From Coleofasciculus sp937127375 (lineage in GTDB: Bacteria > Cyanobacteriota > Cyanobacteriia > Cyanobacteriales > Coleofasciculaceae): a stretch of DNA of 64,000 nucleotides. The translations under genes were made by a program, and so were the position numbers. Positions 54,240 through 63,500 of the stretch are shown here, piece after piece; within the stretch, counting starts at the first letter, position 1; every line of letters begins with the position of its first letter. Below the pieces are notes generated by a model that saw only the letters and a program-made list of their open reading frames with translations, was not told the DNA's origin and searched no databases. Location: NCBI GenBank assembly GCA_040218875.1, contig JAVJQP010000107.1; one strand, written 5' to 3'.

Positions 54240-54250
54240 GTGACATCCTC

Positions 54251-55621
54251 TTACACCGACCCTAGGGGTACGGTGTAGGCTTCCTTTGTCGCCGCTTTAG
54301 AACGACGCTTCCGGCGTTTTATAGTGGGGAATATGCCCAGCCCCACTCTCTTTATGTTAATCGCCGCGTTCCAATCTCTATCTAGAATTAATCCACATAA
54401 ACAGTGGTGAATTCGTACTGATAAATCTTTTTCAACTAGGCGATTACAACAAGAGCATATCTGGCTTGTATTGTGGGGTTTAACCTTCACCACAGACTTA
54501 CCAGCTTTCGCAGCTTTGTAAGCGATAATTGATAGGAATTGACCCCAGCCAGCGTCATTAATTGATTTGTTTAAACCTGATTTAGCACTTTGTCCATTGG
54601 GTATATATTTTCCATTTTCATCCTGTTTAGGTTTGTTTTTACGGGACAAATTTCCCGGTTTAATGTCCTCGACAAAGAACACCTGTTCATCTCGGCTCAC
54701 CAGTTTTGTCGCCGACTCATAATGGAATTGCTTCCGCTTCCGTTGTAGCCTCTGGTGGTGCTTGGATATCTTTTTCGCCAGCTTCCTTGCCTGAGCCGAT
54801 TTGTGAGGTTTCTTATCTTTGCGGTTAGCCAACTTTACCAACTTTGACTCAGACTTGCGGTAGTGTTGCTGGATTAGCTCAATCTCCCCGTCTGAGGCTG
54901 TCCAGAACTTCTCTAGTCCCACATCTAACCCAAGGGAGTTCTCTTGTGTTGCTTCTATCTCTGGTGATTTCAGGCTAGGAACGGATTTATCCTCTAAGGT
55001 TAAGCAAATATACCAACCATCGGCGCGACGTGACACCAGTGCCGCCTTGATCGTGAACCCTTCTGGGATTGGACGGTGGTAGATGAGTTTTACCTGACCT
55101 ACCTTGGGCAAGCTGATATAGGCAATGTCGCGCCGTGTACCGCCGTTTTTACGCCGATGAGGATTGGTAGTGACGCTTAGGCAGTCCGGCTTCAACTGCG
55201 GGATCGTAAATGTCCGGTATCTCCGCACCGACTTAAACCGAGGCTTCCCGCTTCGCTTCCCATTTAAATCACCTTTGATAAAGCGGTTAAATGTATCCTC
55301 CACTCGCTTAATCGCTTCCTGTATTACCTGCGAATGAACTCCCTCATATAGGTACTTATAGGTTTCCCTTGACCAATGGGTAGCCCGTTTCTGTGAGTAA
55401 TAGGTTGGCTGATCTTTAAGTTCTGGTAGATGGGTGATAAAAATCGGGCAAGCATTGACTGAGTTGCGGTTAAACTCCCACCAGTTAAACCGTTCCTCTA
55501 GCATCAAATTGTGTATCCGGCACAACTTGTATAGCCATTCGTTTAACTGATAAACCTGTTGCTTATCCGGTACAATTCGATACTGGCAATTCAGCTTAAA
55601 CGTGTCTTTGCTTCGCTTCAA
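54251..55621 (-). CDS. tnpB: TnpB RNA-guided nuclease
   Basis: 456 aa. N-terminal region LNCQYRIVPDKQQVYQLNEWL, REC-like basic part, RuvC motifs SLGLDVGLEKFW (Asp), VFFVEDIKPGNLS (Glu) and LILDRDWNAAINI (Asp), and a zinc finger CSCCNRL...CLCG. All catalytic residues present. AAAGGAGG is eight bases before a TTG at 55621, which is the likelier start; the GTG at 55630 overlaps that signal. The 3' end overlaps the right-end hairpin, as expected for a guide RNA that includes the tnpB tail. It differs from the 39898 TnpB. Confidence 0.93.
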   Translation of the reverse strand: MKRSKDTFKLNCQYRIVPDKQQVYQLNEWLYKLCRIHNLMLEERFNWWEFNRNSVNACPIFITHLPELKDQPTYYSQKRATHWSRETYKYLYEGVHSQVIQEAIKRVEDTFNRFIKGDLNGKRSGKPRFKSVRRYRTFTIPQLKPDCLSVTTNPHRRKNGGTRRDIAYISLPKVGQVKLIYHRPIPEGFTIKAALVSRRADGWYICLTLEDKSVPSLKSPEIEATQENSLGLDVGLEKFWTASDGEIELIQQHYRKSESKLVKLANRKDKKPHKSAQARKLAKKISKHHQRLQRKRKQFHYESATKLVSRDEQVFFVEDIKPGNLSRKNKPKQDENGKYIPNGQSAKSGLNKSINDAGWGQFLSIIAYKAAKAGKSVVKVKPHNTSQICSCCNRLVEKDLSVRIHHCLCGLILDRDWNAAINIKRVGLGIFPTIKRRKRRSKAATKEAYTVPLGSV

Positions 55622-55704
55622 TTTTATCACCTCCTTTTAATTTTGCTTTAACAGATGCTTTAGATGCTTTATACTCTTATTATTGTGCTACCCAACAGTA
55701 TCAC

Positions 55705-55848
55705 ATGTCAATGGAAAAACGGTTAAATATTCGAGTCACCGATGAAGAGTGGGATAAGTTAAAAGCTTATGCAGATAAAAAAAAAGGGTTGAGTATGGCA
55801 GAAGTTATTCGCTTTTATATAAACTCTCTACCTAGTAGCGACAGGTAG
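55705..55848 (+). CDS. Ribbon-helix-helix DNA-binding protein in the TnpB element
   Basis: 47 aa: MSMEKRLNIRVTDEEWDKLK, KKKGLSMAEVIRFYINSLP. The short N-terminal beta strand (LNIRVT) followed by two helices is the MetJ/Arc RHH fold, which binds DNA as a dimer. It is divergent from tnpB with starts about 80 bp apart, so it probably represses both genes. The stop is followed after one base by the TTG of the downstream CHAT frame. Absent from the usual gene list because of its length. Confidence 0.75.
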   Translation: MSMEKRLNIRVTDEEWDKLKAYADKKKGLSMAEVIRFYINSLPSSDR

Positions 55849-55879
55849 TTTGTTCTTCAAACTAATACTGGCGATTCAT

Positions 55880-55909
55880 CCCACGCTCAATCAGAGATTA
55901 GAGCGTGGG
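55880..55909. terminator. Hairpin at the outer end of the TnpB element
   Basis: CCCACGCTC and GAGCGTGGG pair perfectly around 12 bases, followed by GCTTCTCGCC. It marks the element end and could also terminate the RHH transcript, although there is no U-run. Confidence 0.6.
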
Positions 55910-58054
55910 GCTTCTCGCCGACTCAAGCTAATTGGCGACCCCACAGGCGCAAACGGTACTATCGGTACAAGCAGTGACCTCACCTTTACCAGTTTAGGTA
56001 TCACCGACATTAACCAAGTTCTTGCTCCCTTAGCGAACAATGGCGGCTCAACTCAAACCCATGCCCCCGTTCCAGGTAGCCCCGCCCTAGATGCGGGGAA
56101 TAATGCTAATATTCCTGCTGGTATAACGACTGACCAACGAGAAGCAACCCGCATTATTAATGATCTCGTTGATATTGGTGCATTTGAGTCCCAAGGCTTT
56201 ACCTTAAATGTCACAGGTTCACCTCAAAGTACACCCGTTAATACGGCTTTTGCTGACTCATTGACTGTGCAAGTATTAGAGAACTTTGCTAATCAGCCGA
56301 TTCCAGGTGTGCCTATCACGTTCAATGCCCCATCAAGTGGTGCATCGGGCAGTTTGGGTAACGGGACAACCGTCCTCACCAATCCTCAAGGTATCGCCGA
56401 GAATCCGGTTACGGCAAATACAATTGCGGGCAACTATCAAGTCATCGCTACCGCTAACGGTTTACAGTTGACACCCTTTGATTTAACCAACACAGATAAC
56501 CCAACTCAACCGCCATTAACTCCTCAACCCGAACCCCAATCCCCATCAACTCCTCAACCGATTAATCCCGTCAATCCCATCAATGACTCATCTGCGAATC
56601 CAACAATTAATCCGGTCAATCCCATCAATGACTCATCTGTCAATCCAACAATTAATCCTGTCAATCCCATCAATGACTCCTCTGCCAATCCAACGATTAA
56701 TCCCGTCAACCTACTCCAATTGCCCCAAAACCCACCCCCAATAGTCCAAGCTCAAATTCCTGACCTAAAACTTGATATTGTGGCAGAAATTGAGGAATAT
56801 TTGACTCGTCAGTATGAGGATTATTTAGGGTTTTCCGATACTCCAACGACCAACCAAGCCGAATCCCAAGCCATCCTCCGCCGCATTGAACAAGAAACGG
56901 GAACGAAACCCGCACTACTCTATGCTGTTTTTGTTCCCAGTAACGCCCCCTCACTAACACCAACCCCCGGATTAGACCTCAACAAAAAACTAGAAACCCC
57001 TGAACGTGAACGCGACAACAGTCAGGATCAACTAGAATTAATTATTGTCACCGCTGAAGGGCAACCCATACGCCGTCCCATACCCGGTGCAACACGAGAA
57101 AAAGTTCTCCAAACCACTCAACAATTACGTCGCGCTGTCACCGATATTCGCATTCCTCGCCCTTACCTCCCGGCGGCACAACAGCTTTATCAATGGTTAG
57201 TTGCTCCCATTGAATCGGAGTTAAATACCCACCAAATTGATACTATTTCCCTTCTGGTCGATAGTGGTTTGCGTTCCTTACCCATGGCAATATTGCATGA
57301 TGGGGAGCAGTTTCTTTTGGAGAAATACAATGTTCATTTAATGCCCAGTATTTCCTTGACAGATACTCGCTATGCGAATATAAAGAATCTGGCAGTCTTG
57401 GCGATGGGGGCATCCGAATTTACCGACCAAAATCCTTTACCTGCCGTTCCGGTAGAGTTATCAATAATTACGGAGAAACTCTGGCAGGGTCAATCGTTTC
57501 TCAATACTACATTCACGCCCCAACAGTTGAAAACAGCTCGGAATCAAACCCCCTTTGGCATCCTGCATCTAGCCACCCACGGTGAGTTTAAATCCGGCAA
57601 ACCCGAAAACTCTTATATTCAGTTTTGGCAGACAAAATTAGCCCTTGACCAAATCCGAGAACTAGGATTAAATAACCCCCCGGTGGAACTGATGGTATTA
57701 AGCGCCTGTCGCACCGCTTTAGGGGATGAGGAGGCGGAGTTAGGATTTACCGGATTAGCCGTACAAGCGGGGGTTAAATCTGCCGTGGGAAGTCTCTGGT
57801 ATGTCAGCGATGAAGCGACATTGGGATTAATGACCACCTTTTATTCCTACTTAAAACAAGCGCCGATTAAAGCTGAAGCATTACGACAAACACAGTTAGC
57901 GATGATTCGGGGTGAAGTGCGAATTGAAAAGGGTCAACTAATTACGCCGAATTTTACCATTCCTTTACCCCCTCAGTTGGCTGAATTACCAGATAAAGAA
58001 CTCACTCATCCGTATTATTGGAGTGCATTTACATTAGTCGGAAGTCCTTGGTAA
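55909..58054 (+). pseudogene. 3' part of the disrupted gene: CHAT-domain protease
   Basis: About 715 codons without a native start. A choice-of-anchor-type beta-helix end (NNGGSTQTHAPVPGSPALDAG), an Ig-like domain (STPVNTAFADSLTVQV), a 15-residue NPVNPINDSSANPTI repeat coded by three 45-bp units (56576-56710), then a caspase-like CHAT domain with the His (HLATHGEF) and Cys (LSACRTALGDEEAELGF) dyad intact. An alternative TTG at 55850 inside the element could start a 734-aa protein (His577, Cys620) without signal peptide. I infer a former secreted protein split by the TnpB element, with middle sequence lost. Confidence 0.75.
56576..56710. repeat. Three 45-bp tandem repeats in the CHAT gene
   Basis: Exact 45-bp spacing of CCCATCAATGACTC at 56576, 56621 and 56666; units code a Pro/Asn/Ser-rich linker and differ at a few bases. 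Confidence 0.85.
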
Positions 58055-58680
58055 AACAGGCAATGGCTACAGTAAAGACGTTGCCTAAAACGTCTGGAAC
58101 AAACCGCTATGATAGCGGACTCAAGTGCTAATATTACACCCGACTGTAGGGGGGCAAGGCTTGCATTGGTGTCAACTTAAGGTAGAAAACTAATACAGGG
58201 CGAGCATTTCACCCTCATCCCCTAACCCCTTCTCCGGACCCCCCTCGTTCCCCCCTACAAGAGGGGGGAGGACAGAGGATGCTTCGCTTTTGTTGCACAG
58301 GAGAAGGGGAATTGGAATATAACACCTTTCTTGCTCCCCTCTCCCCGGCGTGGGAGAGGGGCTGGGGGTGAGGGGTTGAGCTTAAGTTGACACGGATGAA
58401 GGCTTGCGCCCACGCTTATGTACTCATCCTATGAGAAATGCTACATAGTTCCACCGGAGGTCTTAACCGTCTTGGCAGTTGCTATAGTTGGTGAACAAGA
58501 TGATATCAAACAAACTATAGTGTTTTTATTTGGGTCGTGAACACATGAACCTGGTAAAAAGGCAATGGGCAATGGGCAAGAGGCAATAGGGGAAAGAGAT
58601 ACAGAGTTTTTAAGTAATCTAAGAAAAGACCTCCTCGGTTTACAACTCATTTACAAATGCTATATCTTAACCTTATCAAT
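58055..58680. other. Gap with dispersed repeats
   Basis: No gene. It contains a degenerate GACGTT/AACGTC inverted repeat (58077-58105), the CCCCTCGTT...GATGCTTCGCTT composite repeat (58240-58310) shared with 38711-38845, and a GGGGCTGGGGGTGAGGGG-type inverted stretch common in cyanobacterial spacers. Confidence 0.6.
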
Positions 58681-59304
58681 ATGGCGTACAGCGATTTTAC
58701 GACCCTCAGCAAAGTCAGAACAACCTTTAACCTAACTATAAACGAAACCAGTCGCCTTTTTCCGGATATTGCTCCTCTTGAACCCAGCGATTACCTCAAA
58801 ATCACGCTGCATGAATTTTTACCCCTTGCTAATGCAATAAACACAGAAAAAGCCCGTTCTGAATTAATTATTGCTCCTGTTTTGTTAGAAGTCCGGCGGC
58901 ACTTCAACTTCCAAGTCGGCTTTTTTTCTGGCACAGACTTCAACGTAGACCCAACCGTTGGACTCAATGGATACTGTGATTATATTCTCACGGCTTCCCC
59001 CGAAATGTATGAAATCTATGCCCCAGTCGTTACCCTGGTAGAAGCTAAGAACGAAAATATTAAAAGTGGTTTAGGACAATGTATTGCTGAAATGGTGGCT
59101 GCCCAACGATTCAATCAACAAATGGAAATTCCCATTGATGTTATCTATGGTGCCGTTACTACAGGAATGATTTGGAAGTTTATTAAATTGGTCAATCAAA
59201 CCGCTTTTATTGATTTAAACGATTACTTTATTAAAGAAGTTAACCAAATATTAGGAATATTATCGACTCCCTTAGGTCAACACCTATCCCATAGAAATGA
59301 ATAG
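58681..59304 (+). CDS. PD-(D/E)XK nuclease-like protein
   Basis: 207 aa starting MAYSDFTTLSKVRTTFNL. The segment LNGYCDYILTASPEMYEIYAPVVTLVEAKNENI has Asp and Glu-Ala-Lys in the order of a PD-(D/E)XK core; AMVAAQRFN then follows. It resembles the 34077 protein only in plan. An upstream ATG (58657) is possible but less likely. It is convergent with the vapBC pair. Activity unknown. Confidence 0.68.
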   Translation: MAYSDFTTLSKVRTTFNLTINETSRLFPDIAPLEPSDYLKITLHEFLPLANAINTEKARSELIIAPVLLEVRRHFNFQVGFFSGTDFNVDPTVGLNGYCDYILTASPEMYEIYAPVVTLVEAKNENIKSGLGQCIAEMVAAQRFNQQMEIPIDVIYGAVTTGMIWKFIKLVNQTAFIDLNDYFIKEVNQILGILSTPLGQHLSHRNE

Positions 59305-59308
59305 CTCA

Positions 59309-59689
59309 TCAGCGAATTACCTGCACATCGACAGACAGATTGAGAGCAGCCCAGGCGCGATCGCAGGTCAAAACTCGAACTCCCAATCGCCATCCCAGAC
59401 TTAAACAAGCACGATCTCCCAGAGATAAACCTGTTTGCCGAGTTGACTCCCACAGTCGTCCTACCATTTCCCCATCCTCCAGCGTAAACGGCTCTACCGT
59501 CAGCCCCAGTGCCTGCAAATCATTCACCATGCCATCCACCTCGACTCCTGCCGCGATCGCCTTCTGCACGACTTCCGCCCAGTTCACACTGGATATCACT
59601 GACTCGGTTAACACGCCATCCACAATCTCTTCTCCCGACTCACCCTTCAGATAAGCCAGCAACGCTGAAGCATCCAACACTACTGTCAT
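59309..59689 (-). CDS. vapC: PIN-domain toxin (VapC type)
   Basis: 126-aa PIN ribonuclease. The acidic residues are in VVLDASALLAYLKGE (Asp), SVNWAEVVQ (Glu), LSLGDRACLSLG (Asp) and VLTCDRAWA (Asp). As a toxin it would cut tRNA or other RNA when free of its antitoxin. The start overlaps the antitoxin stop by 4 bp (ATGA), showing translational coupling. Confidence 0.88.
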   Translation of the reverse strand: MTVVLDASALLAYLKGESGEEIVDGVLTESVISSVNWAEVVQKAIAAGVEVDGMVNDLQALGLTVEPFTLEDGEMVGRLWESTRQTGLSLGDRACLSLGWRLGVRVLTCDRAWAALNLSVDVQVIR

Positions 59690-59952
59690 TCACTCGCTTC
59701 CTTTTTCGCGGCTTGGCGACGTTCAGCGATTAATTCATTGACCAAACTGCGATTTGTGGGTACTTGTGCGAACCGTGCCTTCAACTGTTGCTTAATCGCC
59801 TCCGGCTTTTCCAGCACCAACCGCCCCGCCTCCTCACGGGCAACTAGCTTATCCCCTTCCTCAAACCCCAACAACCGCCGCAACGCTGCCGGAATGACTA
59901 ACCGCCCCTGACGACCCAAATGTACTTCTACGGATTTGGATAGTTCGCTCAT
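59686..59952 (-). CDS. vapB: AbrB-fold antitoxin (VapB type)
   Basis: 88 aa. SpoVT/AbrB-like swapped-hairpin DNA-binding domain at the N terminus (VEVHLGRQGRLVIPAALRRLLGFEEGDKLVAREE) and a toxin-binding tail (LVNELIAERRQAAKKEASE). It should neutralise VapC and autorepress. The Met at 59952 is preferred over in-frame upstream starts. First gene of the pair. Confidence 0.88.
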   Translation of the reverse strand: MSELSKSVEVHLGRQGRLVIPAALRRLLGFEEGDKLVAREEAGRLVLEKPEAIKQQLKARFAQVPTNRSLVNELIAERRQAAKKEASE

Positions 59953-60535
59953 CTGCTTTATTTGTGCCACATTATTCATTCTATGCCACATATTAGAAGA
60001 TGTGGCATTACTCCAGAGTGAGCAAGGAAACACCAAGGCTCCCGGCTCCTCCAGATAAAATTGGTTGCAGCTAGGTTGATTAATCGGTTAATACCCTAAA
60101 CTCATGACATAAGGGATTGCCAGAGTCAAGTATTTTCGCTAAGATTAATCTCCCCATCTAAAGAGCTTCATTTGAGAACCAAAGTTGCTGACTCTTCTGG
60201 ATCTGTAGTTTAGTGGCTGATGCTACTCCATCTGCCAACTGTATATATAAAAATATAAGACAACTACGCCAACTGGACACGAGATGACTCACACAATCAT
60301 GACTAGAGAGCAAATTAACATCAATTATTTCTCTTTTTCAATGGAACTGGCGATGACGTAGCCGACTTAGATAGAACTGAGATTTTGCCGCACGGGTAAT
60401 CAATTCCTAGTTACCGTAAGGTGGGCAAGAATAATTAACGATAATACAAGGGTTTCAAGGTTTATACCCCTTGCCCCCCTACCCCTAACGACGAATGACC
60501 AGTGACCAATGACCAATAACACCAGGAACTATTTT
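59953..60535. other. glsF upstream region
   Basis: About 580 bp without a credible gene. It ends with an array of CGAATGA/CCAATGA heptamers (60489-60522) only about 15 bp from the glsF start. A clear NtcA site (GTA, eight bases, TAC) was not found. Confidence 0.5.
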
Positions 60536-63500
60536 ATGACAAACAGGAGCATCAACCTAAATCAACAGCATCAATCCTGGAATCGAGACGATGTAGCCTA
60601 TCCAGGACAACGATGGTTAGTAGAAGAACGAGATGCTTGCGGTGTTGGCTTTATCGCCTCAGTCGCAGGTGTCGCTAGCCATGAACTGATTGAACAGGCA
60701 CTTTCGGCATTAACCTGTTTAGAACATCGCGGTGGCTGTAGCGCTGACCGAGATTCGGGTGATGGCGCTGGCTTGATGACGACGATTCCTTGGGGGTTGT
60801 TTACGTCTTGGTTTGAGGAACAAGGAATTACCATGCCACCAACCGATCAGTTGGCGGTGGGTATGATATTTTTACCCCAAGATGGAACAAAGGCGACTAA
60901 AGTGCGCGATATTGTTGGCGGAGTCTTTGAACAAGACGGTTTCACCGTATTGGGTTGGCGTGTCGTCCCCCTGAACGAGTCGGTGGTTGGACCCCAAGCT
61001 TTAGAGAATCAACCGCAAATTGAGCAAGTTATTGTTAGCTGCCCCAATCAAGCTGGGGATGATCGGGAACGTCTTCTTTACAAAACCCGCCGTCGCATTG
61101 GTAACGCTTTAGAAGCCGATGGTACGCTTCATTGGTCGGATGATTTATATATTTGCTCCCTCTCCAGTCGCACAATTGTCTATAAAGGCATGGTGCGTTC
61201 GGCGGTACTGGGTGAATTTTATCAGGACTTAAAACATCCTGAGTTTCAAAGCCCCTTTGCCGTCTATCATCGCCGTTTTAGCACCAATACCCTACCCAAA
61301 TGGCCCCTAGCCCAACCGATGCGGTTATTGGGACATAATGGGGAAATTAATACCCTGCTGGGTAATATTAACTGGATGAAGGCGCGGGAAGCGGATTTAT
61401 CACATCCAGTGTGGGGGAACGACATCGAAGACCTCAAGCCCACGGTTGCTCCGGATAATAGTGACTCAGCTACCCTGGATAATATCTTTGAGTTACTCGT
61501 GCGATCGGGTCGTAGTCCTCTGGAATCCTTGATGATTATGGTTCCCGAAGCCTACAAAAATCAGCCCGATTTGCAGGATCATCCGGAAATTGTGGATTTT
61601 TACGAATATTACAGCGGCGTTCAAGAACCTTGGGATGGTCCGGCGCTGTTAGTCTTTAGTGATGGTCAAGTCGTTGGTGCAACCCTAGACCGGAATGGAT
61701 TGCGACCTGCCCGTTATAGTATCACCCGGAATGGGTATGTGGTGGTCGGATCAGAAGCGGGTGTCGTAGACTTACCCGAAGCAGACATTGTGGAAAAGGG
61801 TAGACTTGGACCCGGACAGATGATTGCTGTGGATTTAGCCAACCACGAAATTCTCAAAAATTGGGACATCAAACAGCGAGTTGCCAAACGCTTACCCTAC
61901 GGCGATTGGCTGAAACAACATCGTCAGGTTTTATCCCCTCAAGGGTTTACCGATACCCCCCAACTCGACGCCAAAGCGTTACTCCAGCAGCAAACCGCCT
62001 TTGGCTATACGGCTGAGGATTTGGATATGATCCTGGAACCGATGGTGAGTCAAGGGAAAGAACCCACCTTCTGTATGGGGGATGATATTCCCTTAGCCAT
62101 CCTCTCGGATAAGCCGCGCCTGCTGTATGACTATTTCAAACAGCGCTTTGCCCAAGTAACCAATCCACCGATTGATCCCTTGCGGGAAAGTCTGGTGATG
62201 TCCTTAAGTATGGAATTGGGTGAACGGGGGAATCTGTTAGAGGCTAAACCAGACTATGCCCAACTGCTGAAACTGAAAACCCCGGTTCTGAATGAAGCCG
62301 AGTTAAATGCGGTAAAAACCTCTGGGTTTGCCACGACTGAACTCTCAACCTTATTTGAGATTAGCGCGGGTCCGGATGGGCTAAAAGCTGCCATTGATCA
62401 ATTATGTGACCAAGCGGATCAAGCGGTGAAATCTGGCTCAAAAGTCCTGATTTTGAGCGATAAAATTGGTGAGAGTGTCGGAGAAACCACCAGTTATATT
62501 CCACCACTATTAGCAGTTGGGGTAGTTCACCATCATCTGATTCGCGAAGGGTTGCGGATGAAAGCTTCCCTGGTTGTGGAAACGGCGCAATGCTGGAGTA
62601 CCCATCATTTTGCTTGTTTAATTGGCTATGGGGCTTCGGCAATTCATCCCTATTTGGCATTGGAATCGGTGCGTCAGTGGTGGTCGAATCCCAAAACGCA
62701 GAAATTGATGGATCGGGGTAAAATTGAACCCTTAACTATTGAAGCGGCACAGAAAAATTACCGTAAGGCGGTGGAAGCTGGCTTATTGAAAATCCTGTCA
62801 AAGATGGGGATTTCTCTACTCTCGTCTTACCAAGGGGCGCAGATTTTTGAGGCATTGGGAATTGGTGCAGAGGTACTAGATTTAGCCTTCCGGGGTACAA
62901 CCTCCCGTTTGGGTGGTTTGAATCTGGCAGAATTGGCACAGGAAGTGATTGCTTTCCATCAACGGGCGTTCCCGGAGTTGACGGGTAAGAAACTGGAAAA
63001 CTTTGGCTTTATCCAATACCGTCCCGGTGGCGAATATCACATGAATAGCCCGGAGATGGCAAAGGCATTGCATAAAGCCGTGGCGTCGTTTAATGGACAA
63101 GATGCGTCGGTTAAAAACGGAAACGGCAAAACTGACAACGGAAAGACCGCTTATGACCACTATGATGTCTATAAAAAATACCTGGAAGACCGCCCGGTCA
63201 CGGCGTTACGGGATTTGTTAGACTTCAACAGCGATCGCGCCCCCATCCCGATTGAAGACGTAGAACCTGTGGCGGATATTGTCCAGCGTTTCTGTACCGG
63301 TGCCATGTCTTTGGGTTCCTTGTCACGAGAGGCACATGAAACCTTGGCAATTGCCATGAATCGGATTGGCGGGAAGTCAAATTCCGGTGAAGGGGGAGAA
63401 GACCCCGTTCGGTTTAAAGTCTTGGATGATGTGGATAATCAGGGGAATTCGCCCACATTACCGCATCTTAAAGGACTACGGAATGGGGATACGGCGAGTT

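Larger units (their letters stand above)
54240..55908. mobile_element. Complete TnpB element with divergent RHH gene
   Basis: About 1.67 kb. It holds an intact minus-strand tnpB and a plus-strand ribbon-helix-helix gene with a 74-83 bp intergenic promoter region. At the tnpB 3' end the last codons overlap a CCTACACC/GGTGTA hairpin followed by GAGGATGTCAC (54239-54290, reverse strand). At the other side a perfect CCCACGCTC/GAGCGTGGG hairpin (55880-55909) closes it. No tnpA. It splits a CHAT gene. Confidence 0.8.

Noticed and set aside
59309..60036. Larger defence island around vapBC
   Set aside because: Neighbours are glsF and an isolated PD-(D/E)XK-like gene; no recognised defence partner is present.
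60598..63357. Several minus-strand frames inside glsF
   Set aside because: They are mirror frames of a clear long coding sequence.
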